Shown piece by piece: positions 51,896-62,138 of a DNA stretch of 64,000 bases. How positions within the stretch are numbered: position 1 is the first letter of the stretch; the number at the start of each line of letters is the position of its first letter. The notes beneath the pieces were generated by a model, which made no database searches, was not told where the DNA came from, and saw nothing but the letters and a program-made list of their open reading frames with translations. Where the stretch lies: NCBI GenBank assembly GCA_009684525.1, contig WKKR01000003.1, positions 372,001 through 436,000 of the forward strand, written 5' to 3'. Origin of the DNA: Geobacter sp. (GTDB taxonomy: Bacteria; Desulfobacterota; Desulfuromonadia; Geobacterales; DSM-12255). Both the position numbers and the translations under genes were made by a program.

Positions 51896-54800
51896 ATGGA
51901 AAGAGATTTCAAGGTGGGATACGGCAAACAACCAGGATTGACCTGGTTTATCTCACTGTTATCTGCACTATTGTGGACCGGTGTGGCGTTTGCGGCACCG
52001 CAGTTTCCCCTGACTTGCAGTTCGTGTCACAGTATGCCGCCAATCGATGCAACGAGTCGTGATCCGAACACGGGAGGCTTCGTCGGGAGTCACCAGACGC
52101 ACCAGCCGGCAGGTGCGGTGATAGAAAACTGCGCCGTCTGCCATAATGCCTCGGGCTACACCACGAGTCACATGAATGGGCAGATCTCTTTCAAGAAGAC
52201 CATCAATGGTTCGCCGAAGGCGGGAGCCACCTACACCTCAGCCGGACTGACCGACGCCGGCACCTACACGTTCAAGAACCAGACCTCGGTACCGACACTG
52301 GGGAGCTGCACCAACGTCAACTGTCACTTTGAAGCCACCACCCCGACTTGGGGCGGTACCCTCTACAGCTACACCAGCAGCACGGTCAACGACTGCGACC
52401 AGTGCCACGGCATGCCACCGGCCGGGACCTCACCCAGCTTCAGCGGTGGTGCCGCCGGCAGCCACGGCAAGCACGACAGCTACTACAGCGGCGCCGCCAA
52501 CTGCGTCAAGTGCCACATCGACCACCTCGCCGAAGGGAGCAAATTCGCCCACGCCACCAGCGCCGGCAACCGCGGCCTCATCGTCACCGTCAAAGACCCG
52601 GCCAACATCGCCGGCGGCAGCTACAGCGGCGCCGTCAACGACTACCTGCCGAGTCAGACCAATGCCTTCGGCAGCTGCAGCAACCTCTACTGCCACAGCG
52701 ATGGCACCAAAGCCAGCGGCACCTTCACCGCCAAAACCACCGCCACCTGGGGTGGCAGCGTCACCTGCCAGAGCTGCCACGGCTACGATATCAGTGCCGG
52801 CGCCAACGCCATGAGCAGCGGAGTCCATACTCAGCACATCAACAACACCGGCAACGTCGGCCGCGCCATCGCCTGCCAGGAATGCCACGCCGCCACCACC
52901 ACCAACGGCACCAGCATCAGCACCGTCGCCAACCACGTCGACAAAAACGTCAACGTCAAATTCGATAACCTCTACAACCTCAACACCGACAACCCCACCT
53001 ACAACGGCAGCAGCACCACCGGCACCGCCGGCGCCGTAAAAGCCCCCGGCAGCGCCGTCGGCAGCTGCTCTAACGTCTACTGCCACAGTAACGGCAACAT
53101 CAGCGGGACCACCCCCAGCTACAAAACCATTGCCTGGAACGCAGCCGCCATCGGCTGCGACGGCTGCCATGGCGGCAGCGGTGCCTCCTATCCCACCTAC
53201 GTATCCGGCGCCGCCGGCAGCACCACCGCCAACAGCCACCTCATCCACGTCCAGGGCAAAGGGCTCGCCTGCGACAGCTGCCACACCACCACTGTCAGCG
53301 GCTCCACCACCCTCATCAACAACGGCAGCCACCTGAACCGCATCGAAAACGTCGACTTCGCCACCTTCGGCGGCGCCACCGGCACCTACAACGCCAGCAA
53401 GCAATGCTCCAACACCTACTGTCACTCAAACGGCGCCAGCGGTGCAGCCCTCGTCACCGCCCAGTGGGGCGGTCAGCTCGACTGCCGCGGCTGCCACGGA
53501 GGCGACGCCGCCCATAGCAACGTCATCAACACCAACAAACACCGCATCCACGTCGACCCGAGCGCAGCCGGCTCCATCCTCGGCACCGGCACCGGCTTCC
53601 AGTGCGCCGCCTGTCACGTCAAAACCATCAACACCTTCGCCAACAACACCACCATCACCGGTCCGGCACTGCACGTCAACACCCTCAAAGACTACTCCGG
53701 CGCGCGCGCCGGCAAAATCATCGCCACTGCCCAATGCGCCAACGTCTACTGCCACAGCTCCGGTGCCAAAGCACCCACCTTCCGGAACATGACCGGCAGC
53801 AAACTCTGGACCGGCAGCGGCACCGTCACCTGCAAGAGCTGCCATGGCTACGGCCCCGGTGCCTTCACCTCCAGCCTCGGCGAGCCCAACTACGTAAACG
53901 GCGGCATCGGCAGCACCACCGCCAACAACCACGACAAACACGTCTCCGGGGCCGGCCTCACCAACACCACCCAGTGCGCCGCCTGCCACGATCACACCGT
54001 CGACGCCGCCGTCGCCAACAAACTCAAGAACTACACCACCCAGCACCTCGACGGCACCCGCGACGTCATCTTCTCCGCCAAGGTCAGTGGCAGCTACACG
54101 GCTGCCAGCCAGACCTGCAACAACACCAAATGCCACGGCTCCGGCAACCCGCAGTGGGGCGGCAGCGCCCTGGCCTGCAACGCTTGCCACGGCGCCTCCT
54201 TTACCAGCTTCTCCTCCGCCACCAAGAAAGGCGCCCACAAGCAGCACTACGAAACCAACACCTACAGCACCTACGCCCAGGCCCCCGGCAACTACGGCAG
54301 CAGCAGCGCCTACCAGTTCGCCTGTGCCAGCTGCCACGCCACGCCGGCCGCCCATGCCGATCTCACCTACCCGACTAGCTATGGTGTCGCCCAGGTCTAC
54401 TTCGGCTACACCAGCGCCGGCAAAAAGCCGAGCTACAACTACGGCGCCGCCACCGCCGGCACCGACAGCGGCACCTTCACCTGGACCGCCGGCGGCAGCA
54501 CCAGCTGCAACAACACCTACTGCCACTCTAACGGCCGCGGCGGAGCGGGTGCGACTGCTGTCACCTGGGCAAGCGGGGAAGGCTCGCTCGGGACCCAGTG
54601 CGCCGGCTGTCACGGCAACGCCAGCAGCGACACCCTGTCCGGGCGTCACAACAGCCACGTCAACAATGCCGGCTACCTCGGCACCAACTTCGGCTGCGTC
54701 GACTGCCACGCCAAGACCGTCAGCGGCAACCTGACGCTCGCCGACAAGCGCCAGCACGTCAACAAATTCCGCGACTACTCCGGCCTGCGCGCCGGCCGCC

Positions 54801-56164
54801 AGGCGAACTTCAACAGCGCGACCGGCAGCTGCTCCGGCATCTACTGCCACAGCGACGGCAAAGGGACCACGGTCGTCACACCGTCGTGGACCGCCGCGGC
54901 AGCGCCGCTGGCCTGCAATGCCTGCCATGCCAATACCAGCCTTAGCCATCCGAAACATATCGTGACGGAAGGTGTCAGCTGCGCAACGTGCCATAGCAAT
55001 ACGGCTGCGAGCCCGACTGCACTCAAGGCCGCTACCACCACGCACATCAACGGCAGCTACAACGTCAACGGCACCGACGTGCGGTTTGCCGGTATCAGCT
55101 CTGCATGGAAGGCAACTTATACCTCTGCTTCAAAGGTTTGCTCCAACATCTTCTGTCACTCCAACGGTAAAGGCTCATACCAGAACGCCACCTGGGGCGG
55201 GGCCATGAACTGTACTTCTTGCCACCCGACTCTCGGTGGCGCCCATGCGCGCCACATGGGGAGCATTGCCCTTGCGACGATTCCGTTCTACCAGTACACG
55301 GCCAACAAATCGACCGGTTCCGATCCGACCACGACAACGACCTGGACCAATTATGGGCTTGGCTGCGCCAACTGCCATCCGGTCGATCCGAACCTCCACG
55401 GAAACGGTATCATTGAGGTGCAGTTGAACAGCGTTACCGGCGCCGGCACGCTTAGGACAAAGAACTCCACAGCATCGATCTCGGCCGTCGGCGGCAACAC
55501 CGGTACCTGTGCCAATGTCTACTGCCACAGCGACGGCAAGGGGAACTACATCACCACCCTGGCTTGGAACGCCACCTACGGCGCCGACCGCTGTGCGCGC
55601 TGCCACGGCAACGCCCCGGCATCGGGAGCCCATGCTGCGCACGCCGTTGGCATCCATTCCGATGACATCTTCAATGGCACCAGCGGCAAGCTCACCTTCA
55701 CCGGCACCGCTGGCCAGCCGTCCGCGCACGGCATTGCAACGCAGGCGACGACCATCAGCTGTAACATCTGCCATTACGACACCACCAGCTTCTCGCGCAA
55801 CAAGCTGAACAGTCAGTGCAGCAGCTGCCACACCGAGGCCGATGCCACGGGAGTCGCCAGAATCACCAACCTTGGCCGCCACGTCAACGGCACCGTCGAG
55901 ATATCCTTTGCCCCGGTCAATGTCGTCTCCAAGGCCCAACTCCGGCCCGGATCGTTCGCCGATTACACCGCTGCCGGCGGGTACTGGAACCGAAACGCCG
56001 GCAACTACAAGAACGGCGCGGCTGCGTACGACACTGCCAAGGTGCAGTTGAGCAACACCATGTGGAATGCCGGCACCTGTTCCAACATTGCCTGCCACAT
56101 GGGCAAGCCGGTGAATTGGAATGCCGGAAGCCTCAGCTGCGAGGCTTGCCACAGCAAGCTCTGA
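51896..56164 (+). CDS. Large multihaem cytochrome c, about 35 haem motifs
   Basis: A 1422-residue exported cytochrome. Its signal peptide (about 1-37, ending VAFAA|PQ) is unrelated to that of the preceding gene, but residues about 40-1021 are identical to that gene's repeat block. The unique C-terminal 400 residues continue the same three-haem pattern. I count 24 CxxCH and 11 CxxxxCH sites (35). The end, MGKPVNWNAGSLSCEACHSKL, places a haem nearly at the C-terminus. The ATG at 51896 has AAGGAG 8 bases upstream. No membrane anchor. It probably has its own sigma-70 promoter, so it may be expressed under other conditions than its sister. Confidence 0.88.
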   Translation: MERDFKVGYGKQPGLTWFISLLSALLWTGVAFAAPQFPLTCSSCHSMPPIDATSRDPNTGGFVGSHQTHQPAGAVIENCAVCHNASGYTTSHMNGQISFKKTINGSPKAGATYTSAGLTDAGTYTFKNQTSVPTLGSCTNVNCHFEATTPTWGGTLYSYTSSTVNDCDQCHGMPPAGTSPSFSGGAAGSHGKHDSYYSGAANCVKCHIDHLAEGSKFAHATSAGNRGLIVTVKDPANIAGGSYSGAVNDYLPSQTNAFGSCSNLYCHSDGTKASGTFTAKTTATWGGSVTCQSCHGYDISAGANAMSSGVHTQHINNTGNVGRAIACQECHAATTTNGTSISTVANHVDKNVNVKFDNLYNLNTDNPTYNGSSTTGTAGAVKAPGSAVGSCSNVYCHSNGNISGTTPSYKTIAWNAAAIGCDGCHGGSGASYPTYVSGAAGSTTANSHLIHVQGKGLACDSCHTTTVSGSTTLINNGSHLNRIENVDFATFGGATGTYNASKQCSNTYCHSNGASGAALVTAQWGGQLDCRGCHGGDAAHSNVINTNKHRIHVDPSAAGSILGTGTGFQCAACHVKTINTFANNTTITGPALHVNTLKDYSGARAGKIIATAQCANVYCHSSGAKAPTFRNMTGSKLWTGSGTVTCKSCHGYGPGAFTSSLGEPNYVNGGIGSTTANNHDKHVSGAGLTNTTQCAACHDHTVDAAVANKLKNYTTQHLDGTRDVIFSAKVSGSYTAASQTCNNTKCHGSGNPQWGGSALACNACHGASFTSFSSATKKGAHKQHYETNTYSTYAQAPGNYGSSSAYQFACASCHATPAAHADLTYPTSYGVAQVYFGYTSAGKKPSYNYGAATAGTDSGTFTWTAGGSTSCNNTYCHSNGRGGAGATAVTWASGEGSLGTQCAGCHGNASSDTLSGRHNSHVNNAGYLGTNFGCVDCHAKTVSGNLTLADKRQHVNKFRDYSGLRAGRQANFNSATGSCSGIYCHSDGKGTTVVTPSWTAAAAPLACNACHANTSLSHPKHIVTEGVSCATCHSNTAASPTALKAATTTHINGSYNVNGTDVRFAGISSAWKATYTSASKVCSNIFCHSNGKGSYQNATWGGAMNCTSCHPTLGGAHARHMGSIALATIPFYQYTANKSTGSDPTTTTTWTNYGLGCANCHPVDPNLHGNGIIEVQLNSVTGAGTLRTKNSTASISAVGGNTGTCANVYCHSDGKGNYITTLAWNATYGADRCARCHGNAPASGAHAAHAVGIHSDDIFNGTSGKLTFTGTAGQPSAHGIATQATTISCNICHYDTTSFSRNKLNSQCSSCHTEADATGVARITNLGRHVNGTVEISFAPVNVVSKAQLRPGSFADYTAAGGYWNRNAGNYKNGAAAYDTAKVQLSNTMWNAGTCSNIACHMGKPVNWNAGSLSCEACHSKL
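52013..54957 (+). repeat. 2,945-bp direct repeat, copy B (within 35-haem gene)
   Basis: Second copy of the block at 46482-49426, same orientation and same reading frame, so both proteins stay in frame through the repeat. Codon use is strongly C-ending in most of the block, unlike the flanking ends of both genes. Confidence 0.95.
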
Positions 56165-56171
56165 TAGGATG

Positions 56172-56203
56172 AAATGTTGCCCCTCCCGTGCTTCGGGAGG
56201 GGC
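56172..56203 (+). other. Strong hairpin between 35-haem and adhesin-cytochrome genes
   Basis: TTGCCCCTCCCG pairs exactly with CGGGAGGGGCAA around TGCTT, directly after the stop codon, without a T-run. It could be an mRNA-stabilising or partial terminator hairpin setting the ratio of the two gene products. Confidence 0.5.
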
Positions 56204-56252
56204 AAACCTGCCGGGGTTACGATTACATACAATTCAATAAGGTGAGGTCACC

Positions 56253-59200
56253 ATGGGAAAGGTTATAGCAAGGAAAGTTTGTGGCATGAATCTATGGACG
56301 AAAGTGGCATTGACCCTGCTCTTCACGTTTGCCCTTTCAGTGTTCATGTATGAAGGGTGGTACAAGCCTCTGGAACTCAAGGCTGCCACCACTGCCACGA
56401 AATACGGGGGAACCGCGACCCAAAGTGGCTCCGGATGGAGCAACCTCACCTCTGCCCAGGGGAGCACCAGTGGCACTTACGCGACATACAGCGGGACGGC
56501 TCAGTCATACCTGAGACTGACCAACTACGGCTTTACGACGACCGACATCCCCACGGGATCGACCATCAACGGGATAACGGTCAATGTCCGGGGCAGAAAC
56601 TCCCAGGGAAGCCAGTCGATGAACGTCGCGCTTACCAAGAACGGCACAACCGCCCTTGGTTCCAAGACGTTCACGATTTCATCATCCTATGCGAACAACA
56701 CCCAAGGGAGTACCTCCGATCTCTGGGGGCAGACCTGGGCCGTTTCCGACATCACTGCATCCACGTTTGGCGTCATGTTGCGGGACAGCAACACGACCGC
56801 ATCCGGTACCTTTGAAATCGACTACATCACCGTAACGGTCACTTACACCCCACCAGCTGCAGCGCCAACAGTAACGTCGGCCAGCCCGAGCAGCAGAGGG
56901 CAGGGGGCGACCAGCCAGACCATCACCATCAACGGCACAAACTTCCAGAGCGGCGCTACGGTGGCCTTCAGTGGGACGGGGATTACCCTGAACGGCACTG
57001 CCACGTTTGTAAACGCCACACAATTGACCCAGAACATCTCGGTCGCCTCCAATGCAACAATCGGCGCACGCGACGTCACTGTCACCAATCCTGATGCGCA
57101 GAGCGGAACAGGTACCGGAGATTTCACCGTCAATGCTGCTCCGACGGTCACCACTGCCAGCCCGAACAGCGGCACCCAGGGAGCTACCAACCTGACGGTT
57201 ACCGTCAACGGGACCGGTTTCCAGAGCGGTGCAACGGTAGCCTTCAGCGGAACGGGGATCACCCTGAACGGTGCCGCTACCTTTGTGAGTGCTACCCAGT
57301 TGACCCAAAGCATTTCCATTGCATCAAATGCAACAAGCGGTGCCCGTGACATCACGGTGACCAACCCTGACGGTGGCACACCGGGCATCGGCACCGGGGA
57401 TTTCACGGTCAATGCGGCGATCGTGAATCCTACGGTTACTTCTGCTTCTCCTAACGCCATGACGCAGGGAACCGGGCCGACTACGGTAACCCTTACCGGC
57501 ACCGGATTCCAGAGCGGAGCAGCAGTCACGTTCAGTGGGACCGGCATTACAACGGGAAGTGCCACGGTGGTGAATGCCACGACCATTACCGTCCCGGTGA
57601 CTGTTGCCGCTGATGCAACGACCGGCGCCCGCAATGTGACGGTCACCAATTCTGATACCGGGACAGGGACAGGCATCGGCATCTTCACGGTCAATGCGGC
57701 AGCGGTCTGTACTGCCGCCACCCCGACCCTGAGTGTGACCCCGACCTCGTCGACAGTTTCTCCCGGTAGCGGCACCCTCTACACGGTAACGCTCACCAAC
57801 AATGATTCGGCTGCCTGCACGGCAACGACCTTCACCCTCTCCAAGTCCGACAGCAATCCGACCGGCAACTTCACCATCACTGGTCTCAGCCAGGGTTCCC
57901 TGAACCTCTCTCCTGGCGCCAGCGGTACTTCGACTTTCACTGCTACCGCTTCTGCAGCAGCAGCTTCCGGTAACAGCACCAGCTCCACGGTCAATGCCTC
58001 GGCCAGCGGACATGCGGCGCCTCCTGCGGTTGTCGCCACTACCACCGTGGGGAGCGGGCTGATCTCTCCGCTCATGCACAACAGCGATAACACCAGCACC
58101 ACCTACGGCACCTGGGGCCTGAACCGCAACTGCTCCTGGTGCCACTCCGCCACGACCAGCAACGTCAAGCGGATCGCCAACCAGATCAACACTCCGACCG
58201 GCATCCGCACTGTTATCTTCACCCGCATGACCGCTTCGAACAACAATATTCAGGGGGTCTTCGGCAACGACGAGCGGACCTATGCCCTGGAAGGCTCAAC
58301 CAATGTCTGTGAAGTCTGCCATCACCAGACAAAGTATCACCAGTACAGCGCCAGCAAAATCGCCCTGAAGAACAACCCGGCCCATGCCAACAACCGGAAG
58401 GACTGTACTGCCTGTCACGTTCACGAAAAAGGATTCAAGGCGGGGTGCAATACCTGTCATGGCTATCCGCCCATCGCCACCACCCTGGGTGGCCCGTCCG
58501 GTCTTGCTTCCCCTGCGACTCTGGCGCTTGGTGCCAGCCCGACCAATGCCGGTGCCCATGCCGCCCATGATGCCCTTGGCATGCTCTGCGCCACCTGCCA
58601 TAACAATTACAGTAACGGCGTGGCCCACCCGAGCACGAGCATCCAGATCGACTTTGCCATGAATACTGGCAACTGGCCAGGATTCTCCGGCAGTGCAGCC
58701 TTCGGCACCTTCAGCGGCAACGCCCCCACTGGCGGTTCATCCGCAGTTGCCAGCATTGGCGGCACCACCATCGTCCGGACCACTGCCAACAACACCAATA
58801 ACTCCTGCAATGTCTACTGCCACGGCAATTGGCAGGGTAGCAACGGCAGCACCAACCCGCGTTGGGCAGGCGGCGCAAGCCAGGCAAACTGCGGCACCTG
58901 CCACGGTGCCAGCAACACGCAGGCTCCGGGAACCGGGAGCCACACTGTTCATGCCAGCAACAGTGCGGGCAATTACGGCTTCTCCTGCACCAAGTGCCAC
59001 CCGCGGGTCACAGCCGGGAGTGATGGTCACGTCAATGGCAGCGTCCAGTGGCGTCTCTCCACCAGCTCCAACCTGATCGGGGCCAGCGCCACCTACCGTA
59101 GCGCCGCCAGTGGCGCAACCGGTACAGTGGCTCCCAGCACCAGTTTTGGCGACTGCTCCAACATCTACTGCCACTCAAACGGCCTTGCCAGTGGGGCAAC

Positions 59201-62138
59201 ATACGTCAGCAACCTCACCTGGGGCACTGCCAGCGACGGGAACTGCGGCACCTGCCACGGCGTCACCGCAGCCAGTCTCCCTGCCTCTGCCGCCCATGCC
59301 CGTCACGTCGGTCAGGCAGCCGGCCAGTACACCTATGCCTGCGTCAAGTGCCACAGCAGCGTTGTCAGTGCGACGGCAAATTCCACCACGGCACCGGGCG
59401 TTACCAGTACTGCCCTGCACGTCAACAAGGCATTCGATATTGCCTATGACAGTTTCAACACCGGCGCTACCTCTTGCCAGACCACCTACTGCCACAGCGA
59501 AGGGACCGGCGGCACCACCCAGACCGGCGACACCAGACCGATCGACCAGCCCGTCACGGCTCCCACTTGGAGCAGCACAGCCAGTTGCACCATGTGCCAC
59601 ACTGGTGGCACCAGCACCGGCCCGACTTACACCAGCGGCACTCCCAAGGCCAACAGCCATGCCGGGCACACCGCATCCGGCTTCACCTGCGATGTCTGCC
59701 ACTTTGCCACCACCAGTACCGGCACCACCATCACCGACGTCACCAAGCACGTGAACAAGGTCTATGACATCTCTGCCAATACAACCAAGACCGGCAGTTT
59801 CACCTACACCTACAACGCTAGTGGCGGCAGTTGCGCCAGCAGCTACTGCCACGGCACCACCTCACCTGCCTGGGGTGCCAACACTGCAGCCCCTGAGTGT
59901 GAAAAATGCCACGGGTCTGCGTCGACAGCAACAGCCGGCTCCTTCAAGATCACCAATGGCACCTCCAACACCGCAGCATCTACGATCCATGTCAGCCACC
60001 TGGCATCGACGCACAACTACTCCAGCGACATCACTTGCGAACAGTGCCACGCGGTTCCTGCTCTTTCCAGCTCGGCTGGACACGTCGATACTGCCCTTCC
60101 GGCCGAAGTGCCGATGAGCGGTGCTCTGGCAACAGCCAAAGGAGTTACCCCTGCGTATAACAGCAGCACCGACACCTGCACCGCCTCCTACTGCCATGGC
60201 ACATCCCTGGCTGACGGCAGCACGGCGACCAAGGTGATCCCGACCTGGACCGCAACCATCCTGACCGGCACGGCTGCCGACTGCGGCAAGTGCCACGGCA
60301 ATCCGCCCAACACCGGCGGCCATAACGGGGTTGCTGCAAACCAGTGCAATAGCTGCCACAGTCATGTCAACAACACCGCCCCGTATTTCAATGACATAAC
60401 CAAGCATATCAACGGTGTGCTCGACGGCGGCATCTCCAGTGGCGGTCAGGCCTGCTACGGTTGCCACGGCACCTACAGCGCCATGAACAGCACCACCACC
60501 TCCTACCACCACGTGCTCGACGACGCCGCTCCCGATCAGGCTCCAAACACCGGAACCTATCCGACCAGCACCACGGTTCTGGCCTGCGTCAGCTGCCACA
60601 CCGATCATAACTACTTCAACAGCAACCAGGCGAGCAACCTCCGCTCCGGCATTGCAGTGGCCGGTTCGACAACGGCCGCAACCGATTTCTCGGCAACGGC
60701 CCCCAACGGCATCTGCATCTCCTGCCACAGCACCAGCATGACCAAGAGCACGGCGCAGAAAACCGGCGGGACCACGACGACACCGGCCATCACCGGGGCT
60801 GTCTTCAGCGCGTCAGCCCATAACTATGGCGTGGCATCCAGCTTCGGTACCAGCACCTTTACCGCTAACTGCTCCAAGTGCCACACCGACGAGCAGGTCA
60901 AGGACAAGCAGACCTCCACCACCAAGTTCGGCACCCACTACAGCGCCCAGCGGAGCATCCTCAGTGCCCTGGGGATCACGACCCCGACCGAGACGCTCGG
61001 CGCCGACTTCTGTTTCCGCTGCCACAGCAAGACCAGCGATACCACCCCCGGCGGCGGTCCGGCCAAGACCACGGCAAGCAGGGACTATTTTGGTACCCAG
61101 ACCATGACCGCTGCGGCCGAGGACACCTTCACCACCTTCCAGAAGACCTACGAGCATAACGTGACCGGCTACAAGGGTCTGCACAAGGATACCGAGACCC
61201 GCGCCGACATTGCCGCCACCAAGCACGTGGAGTGCAGCGACTGCCACGATGCGCACCAGGCAAAGACTGGCAACCATACCCAGGGGAACGCCGCCCTGGC
61301 CGGCGTCCTCACCGGAGCCAAGGGGGTGACCGTCACCACTTGGGCTGCCAACTGGACCGGCGTCACCACCTGGGGCCAGACGACCACGACCGCGCTGCCG
61401 GCAGCGACCGCCGAATGGCAGATCTGCCTCAAGTGCCACTCCTCGGCCAACGCCAACTATGCTGCGTGGGGCGGGACCACCGCTGCCGCCTGGACCGACC
61501 TGGCACTGGAGATCAACCCGAACAACGTCTCGCGTCACCCGATCGGGACGGCATTGTCGGCCGGCACACAGTTGACCGCTGCAAAGCTTACCGGCGGCTG
61601 GACCCCCGGCAGCGTCATGACCTGTTCCGATTGCCATGCCACCGATTCCACCGCCTCCAAGGGGCCGCACGGCTCCAGCGTCAAGTGGATGCTGACTGGC
61701 CCCAACCGCGCCTGGCCGTATACTCAGGCATCCTTAAACGGCACCAGCAACACGACCACGACAAACTACTTTACTCTCGATGCTACGGTAGGGGGGACTC
61801 AGGCATACAACCGAAATGTAGGCACGACAAATGGCCTCTTCTGTCTGAATTGCCATCCGATCCTGAACACCAACACCTTCCACTCCAGCAGTGCGACGAA
61901 GCGTACTTCGCACCGCAGCTTCAACATGGCGTGCGTCAACTGTCACATCCGGGTGCCGCACGGCGGCAAGATCGGGCGACTCCTCATCACCACCAACGCA
62001 CCGGCTCGCTACAAGGCCAACGGTAACGGTGGTTACTCGGGCACCAACACCATTACCAAGATGCCGGCCCAGGGTGGTTCCATAAGCTCCTTCAGCTGCA
62101 GTGGCGGCGAGCATACCGGCGGTACCCAGAGCTGGTAG
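56253..62138 (+). CDS. TIG/IPT adhesin-like and multihaem cytochrome fusion, about 30 haem motifs
   Basis: A 1961-residue exported protein. N-terminal signal/anchor helix about 12-32 (ALTLLFTFALSVFMY). Residues about 45-205 form a beta-rich Thr/Ser-rich domain; three TIG/IPT-like repeats follow (about 207-490; SASPSS-GQGAT, GTGITLNG, GARDVTVTNPD). Another Ig-like module covers about 490-605. From about 620 the cytochrome part starts. I count 25 CxxCH, 4 CxxxxCH and one CxxxCH (CNVYCH), about 30 haem sites, becoming sparser toward the end. The protein thus joins cell-surface-type binding domains to a haem chain. ATG 56253 has AAGGTGAGG; a later ATG at 56286 is possible. It ends with a strong terminator. 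Confidence 0.88.
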   Translation: MGKVIARKVCGMNLWTKVALTLLFTFALSVFMYEGWYKPLELKAATTATKYGGTATQSGSGWSNLTSAQGSTSGTYATYSGTAQSYLRLTNYGFTTTDIPTGSTINGITVNVRGRNSQGSQSMNVALTKNGTTALGSKTFTISSSYANNTQGSTSDLWGQTWAVSDITASTFGVMLRDSNTTASGTFEIDYITVTVTYTPPAAAPTVTSASPSSRGQGATSQTITINGTNFQSGATVAFSGTGITLNGTATFVNATQLTQNISVASNATIGARDVTVTNPDAQSGTGTGDFTVNAAPTVTTASPNSGTQGATNLTVTVNGTGFQSGATVAFSGTGITLNGAATFVSATQLTQSISIASNATSGARDITVTNPDGGTPGIGTGDFTVNAAIVNPTVTSASPNAMTQGTGPTTVTLTGTGFQSGAAVTFSGTGITTGSATVVNATTITVPVTVAADATTGARNVTVTNSDTGTGTGIGIFTVNAAAVCTAATPTLSVTPTSSTVSPGSGTLYTVTLTNNDSAACTATTFTLSKSDSNPTGNFTITGLSQGSLNLSPGASGTSTFTATASAAAASGNSTSSTVNASASGHAAPPAVVATTTVGSGLISPLMHNSDNTSTTYGTWGLNRNCSWCHSATTSNVKRIANQINTPTGIRTVIFTRMTASNNNIQGVFGNDERTYALEGSTNVCEVCHHQTKYHQYSASKIALKNNPAHANNRKDCTACHVHEKGFKAGCNTCHGYPPIATTLGGPSGLASPATLALGASPTNAGAHAAHDALGMLCATCHNNYSNGVAHPSTSIQIDFAMNTGNWPGFSGSAAFGTFSGNAPTGGSSAVASIGGTTIVRTTANNTNNSCNVYCHGNWQGSNGSTNPRWAGGASQANCGTCHGASNTQAPGTGSHTVHASNSAGNYGFSCTKCHPRVTAGSDGHVNGSVQWRLSTSSNLIGASATYRSAASGATGTVAPSTSFGDCSNIYCHSNGLASGATYVSNLTWGTASDGNCGTCHGVTAASLPASAAHARHVGQAAGQYTYACVKCHSSVVSATANSTTAPGVTSTALHVNKAFDIAYDSFNTGATSCQTTYCHSEGTGGTTQTGDTRPIDQPVTAPTWSSTASCTMCHTGGTSTGPTYTSGTPKANSHAGHTASGFTCDVCHFATTSTGTTITDVTKHVNKVYDISANTTKTGSFTYTYNASGGSCASSYCHGTTSPAWGANTAAPECEKCHGSASTATAGSFKITNGTSNTAASTIHVSHLASTHNYSSDITCEQCHAVPALSSSAGHVDTALPAEVPMSGALATAKGVTPAYNSSTDTCTASYCHGTSLADGSTATKVIPTWTATILTGTAADCGKCHGNPPNTGGHNGVAANQCNSCHSHVNNTAPYFNDITKHINGVLDGGISSGGQACYGCHGTYSAMNSTTTSYHHVLDDAAPDQAPNTGTYPTSTTVLACVSCHTDHNYFNSNQASNLRSGIAVAGSTTAATDFSATAPNGICISCHSTSMTKSTAQKTGGTTTTPAITGAVFSASAHNYGVASSFGTSTFTANCSKCHTDEQVKDKQTSTTKFGTHYSAQRSILSALGITTPTETLGADFCFRCHSKTSDTTPGGGPAKTTASRDYFGTQTMTAAAEDTFTTFQKTYEHNVTGYKGLHKDTETRADIAATKHVECSDCHDAHQAKTGNHTQGNAALAGVLTGAKGVTVTTWAANWTGVTTWGQTTTTALPAATAEWQICLKCHSSANANYAAWGGTTAAAWTDLALEINPNNVSRHPIGTALSAGTQLTAAKLTGGWTPGSVMTCSDCHATDSTASKGPHGSSVKWMLTGPNRAWPYTQASLNGTSNTTTTNYFTLDATVGGTQAYNRNVGTTNGLFCLNCHPILNTNTFHSSSATKRTSHRSFNMACVNCHIRVPHGGKIGRLLITTNAPARYKANGNGGYSGTNTITKMPAQGGSISSFSCSGGEHTGGTQSW

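Noticed and set aside
46371-56164. Repeat as a transposon or insertion sequence
   Set aside because: No transposase, terminal inverted repeats or target duplication; both ends fall inside coding sequence and keep the frame.
46500-62100. CRISPR or tandem DNA satellite
   Set aside because: The periodic pattern is protein-level haem repeats with diverged DNA, without fixed-length repeats and spacers.
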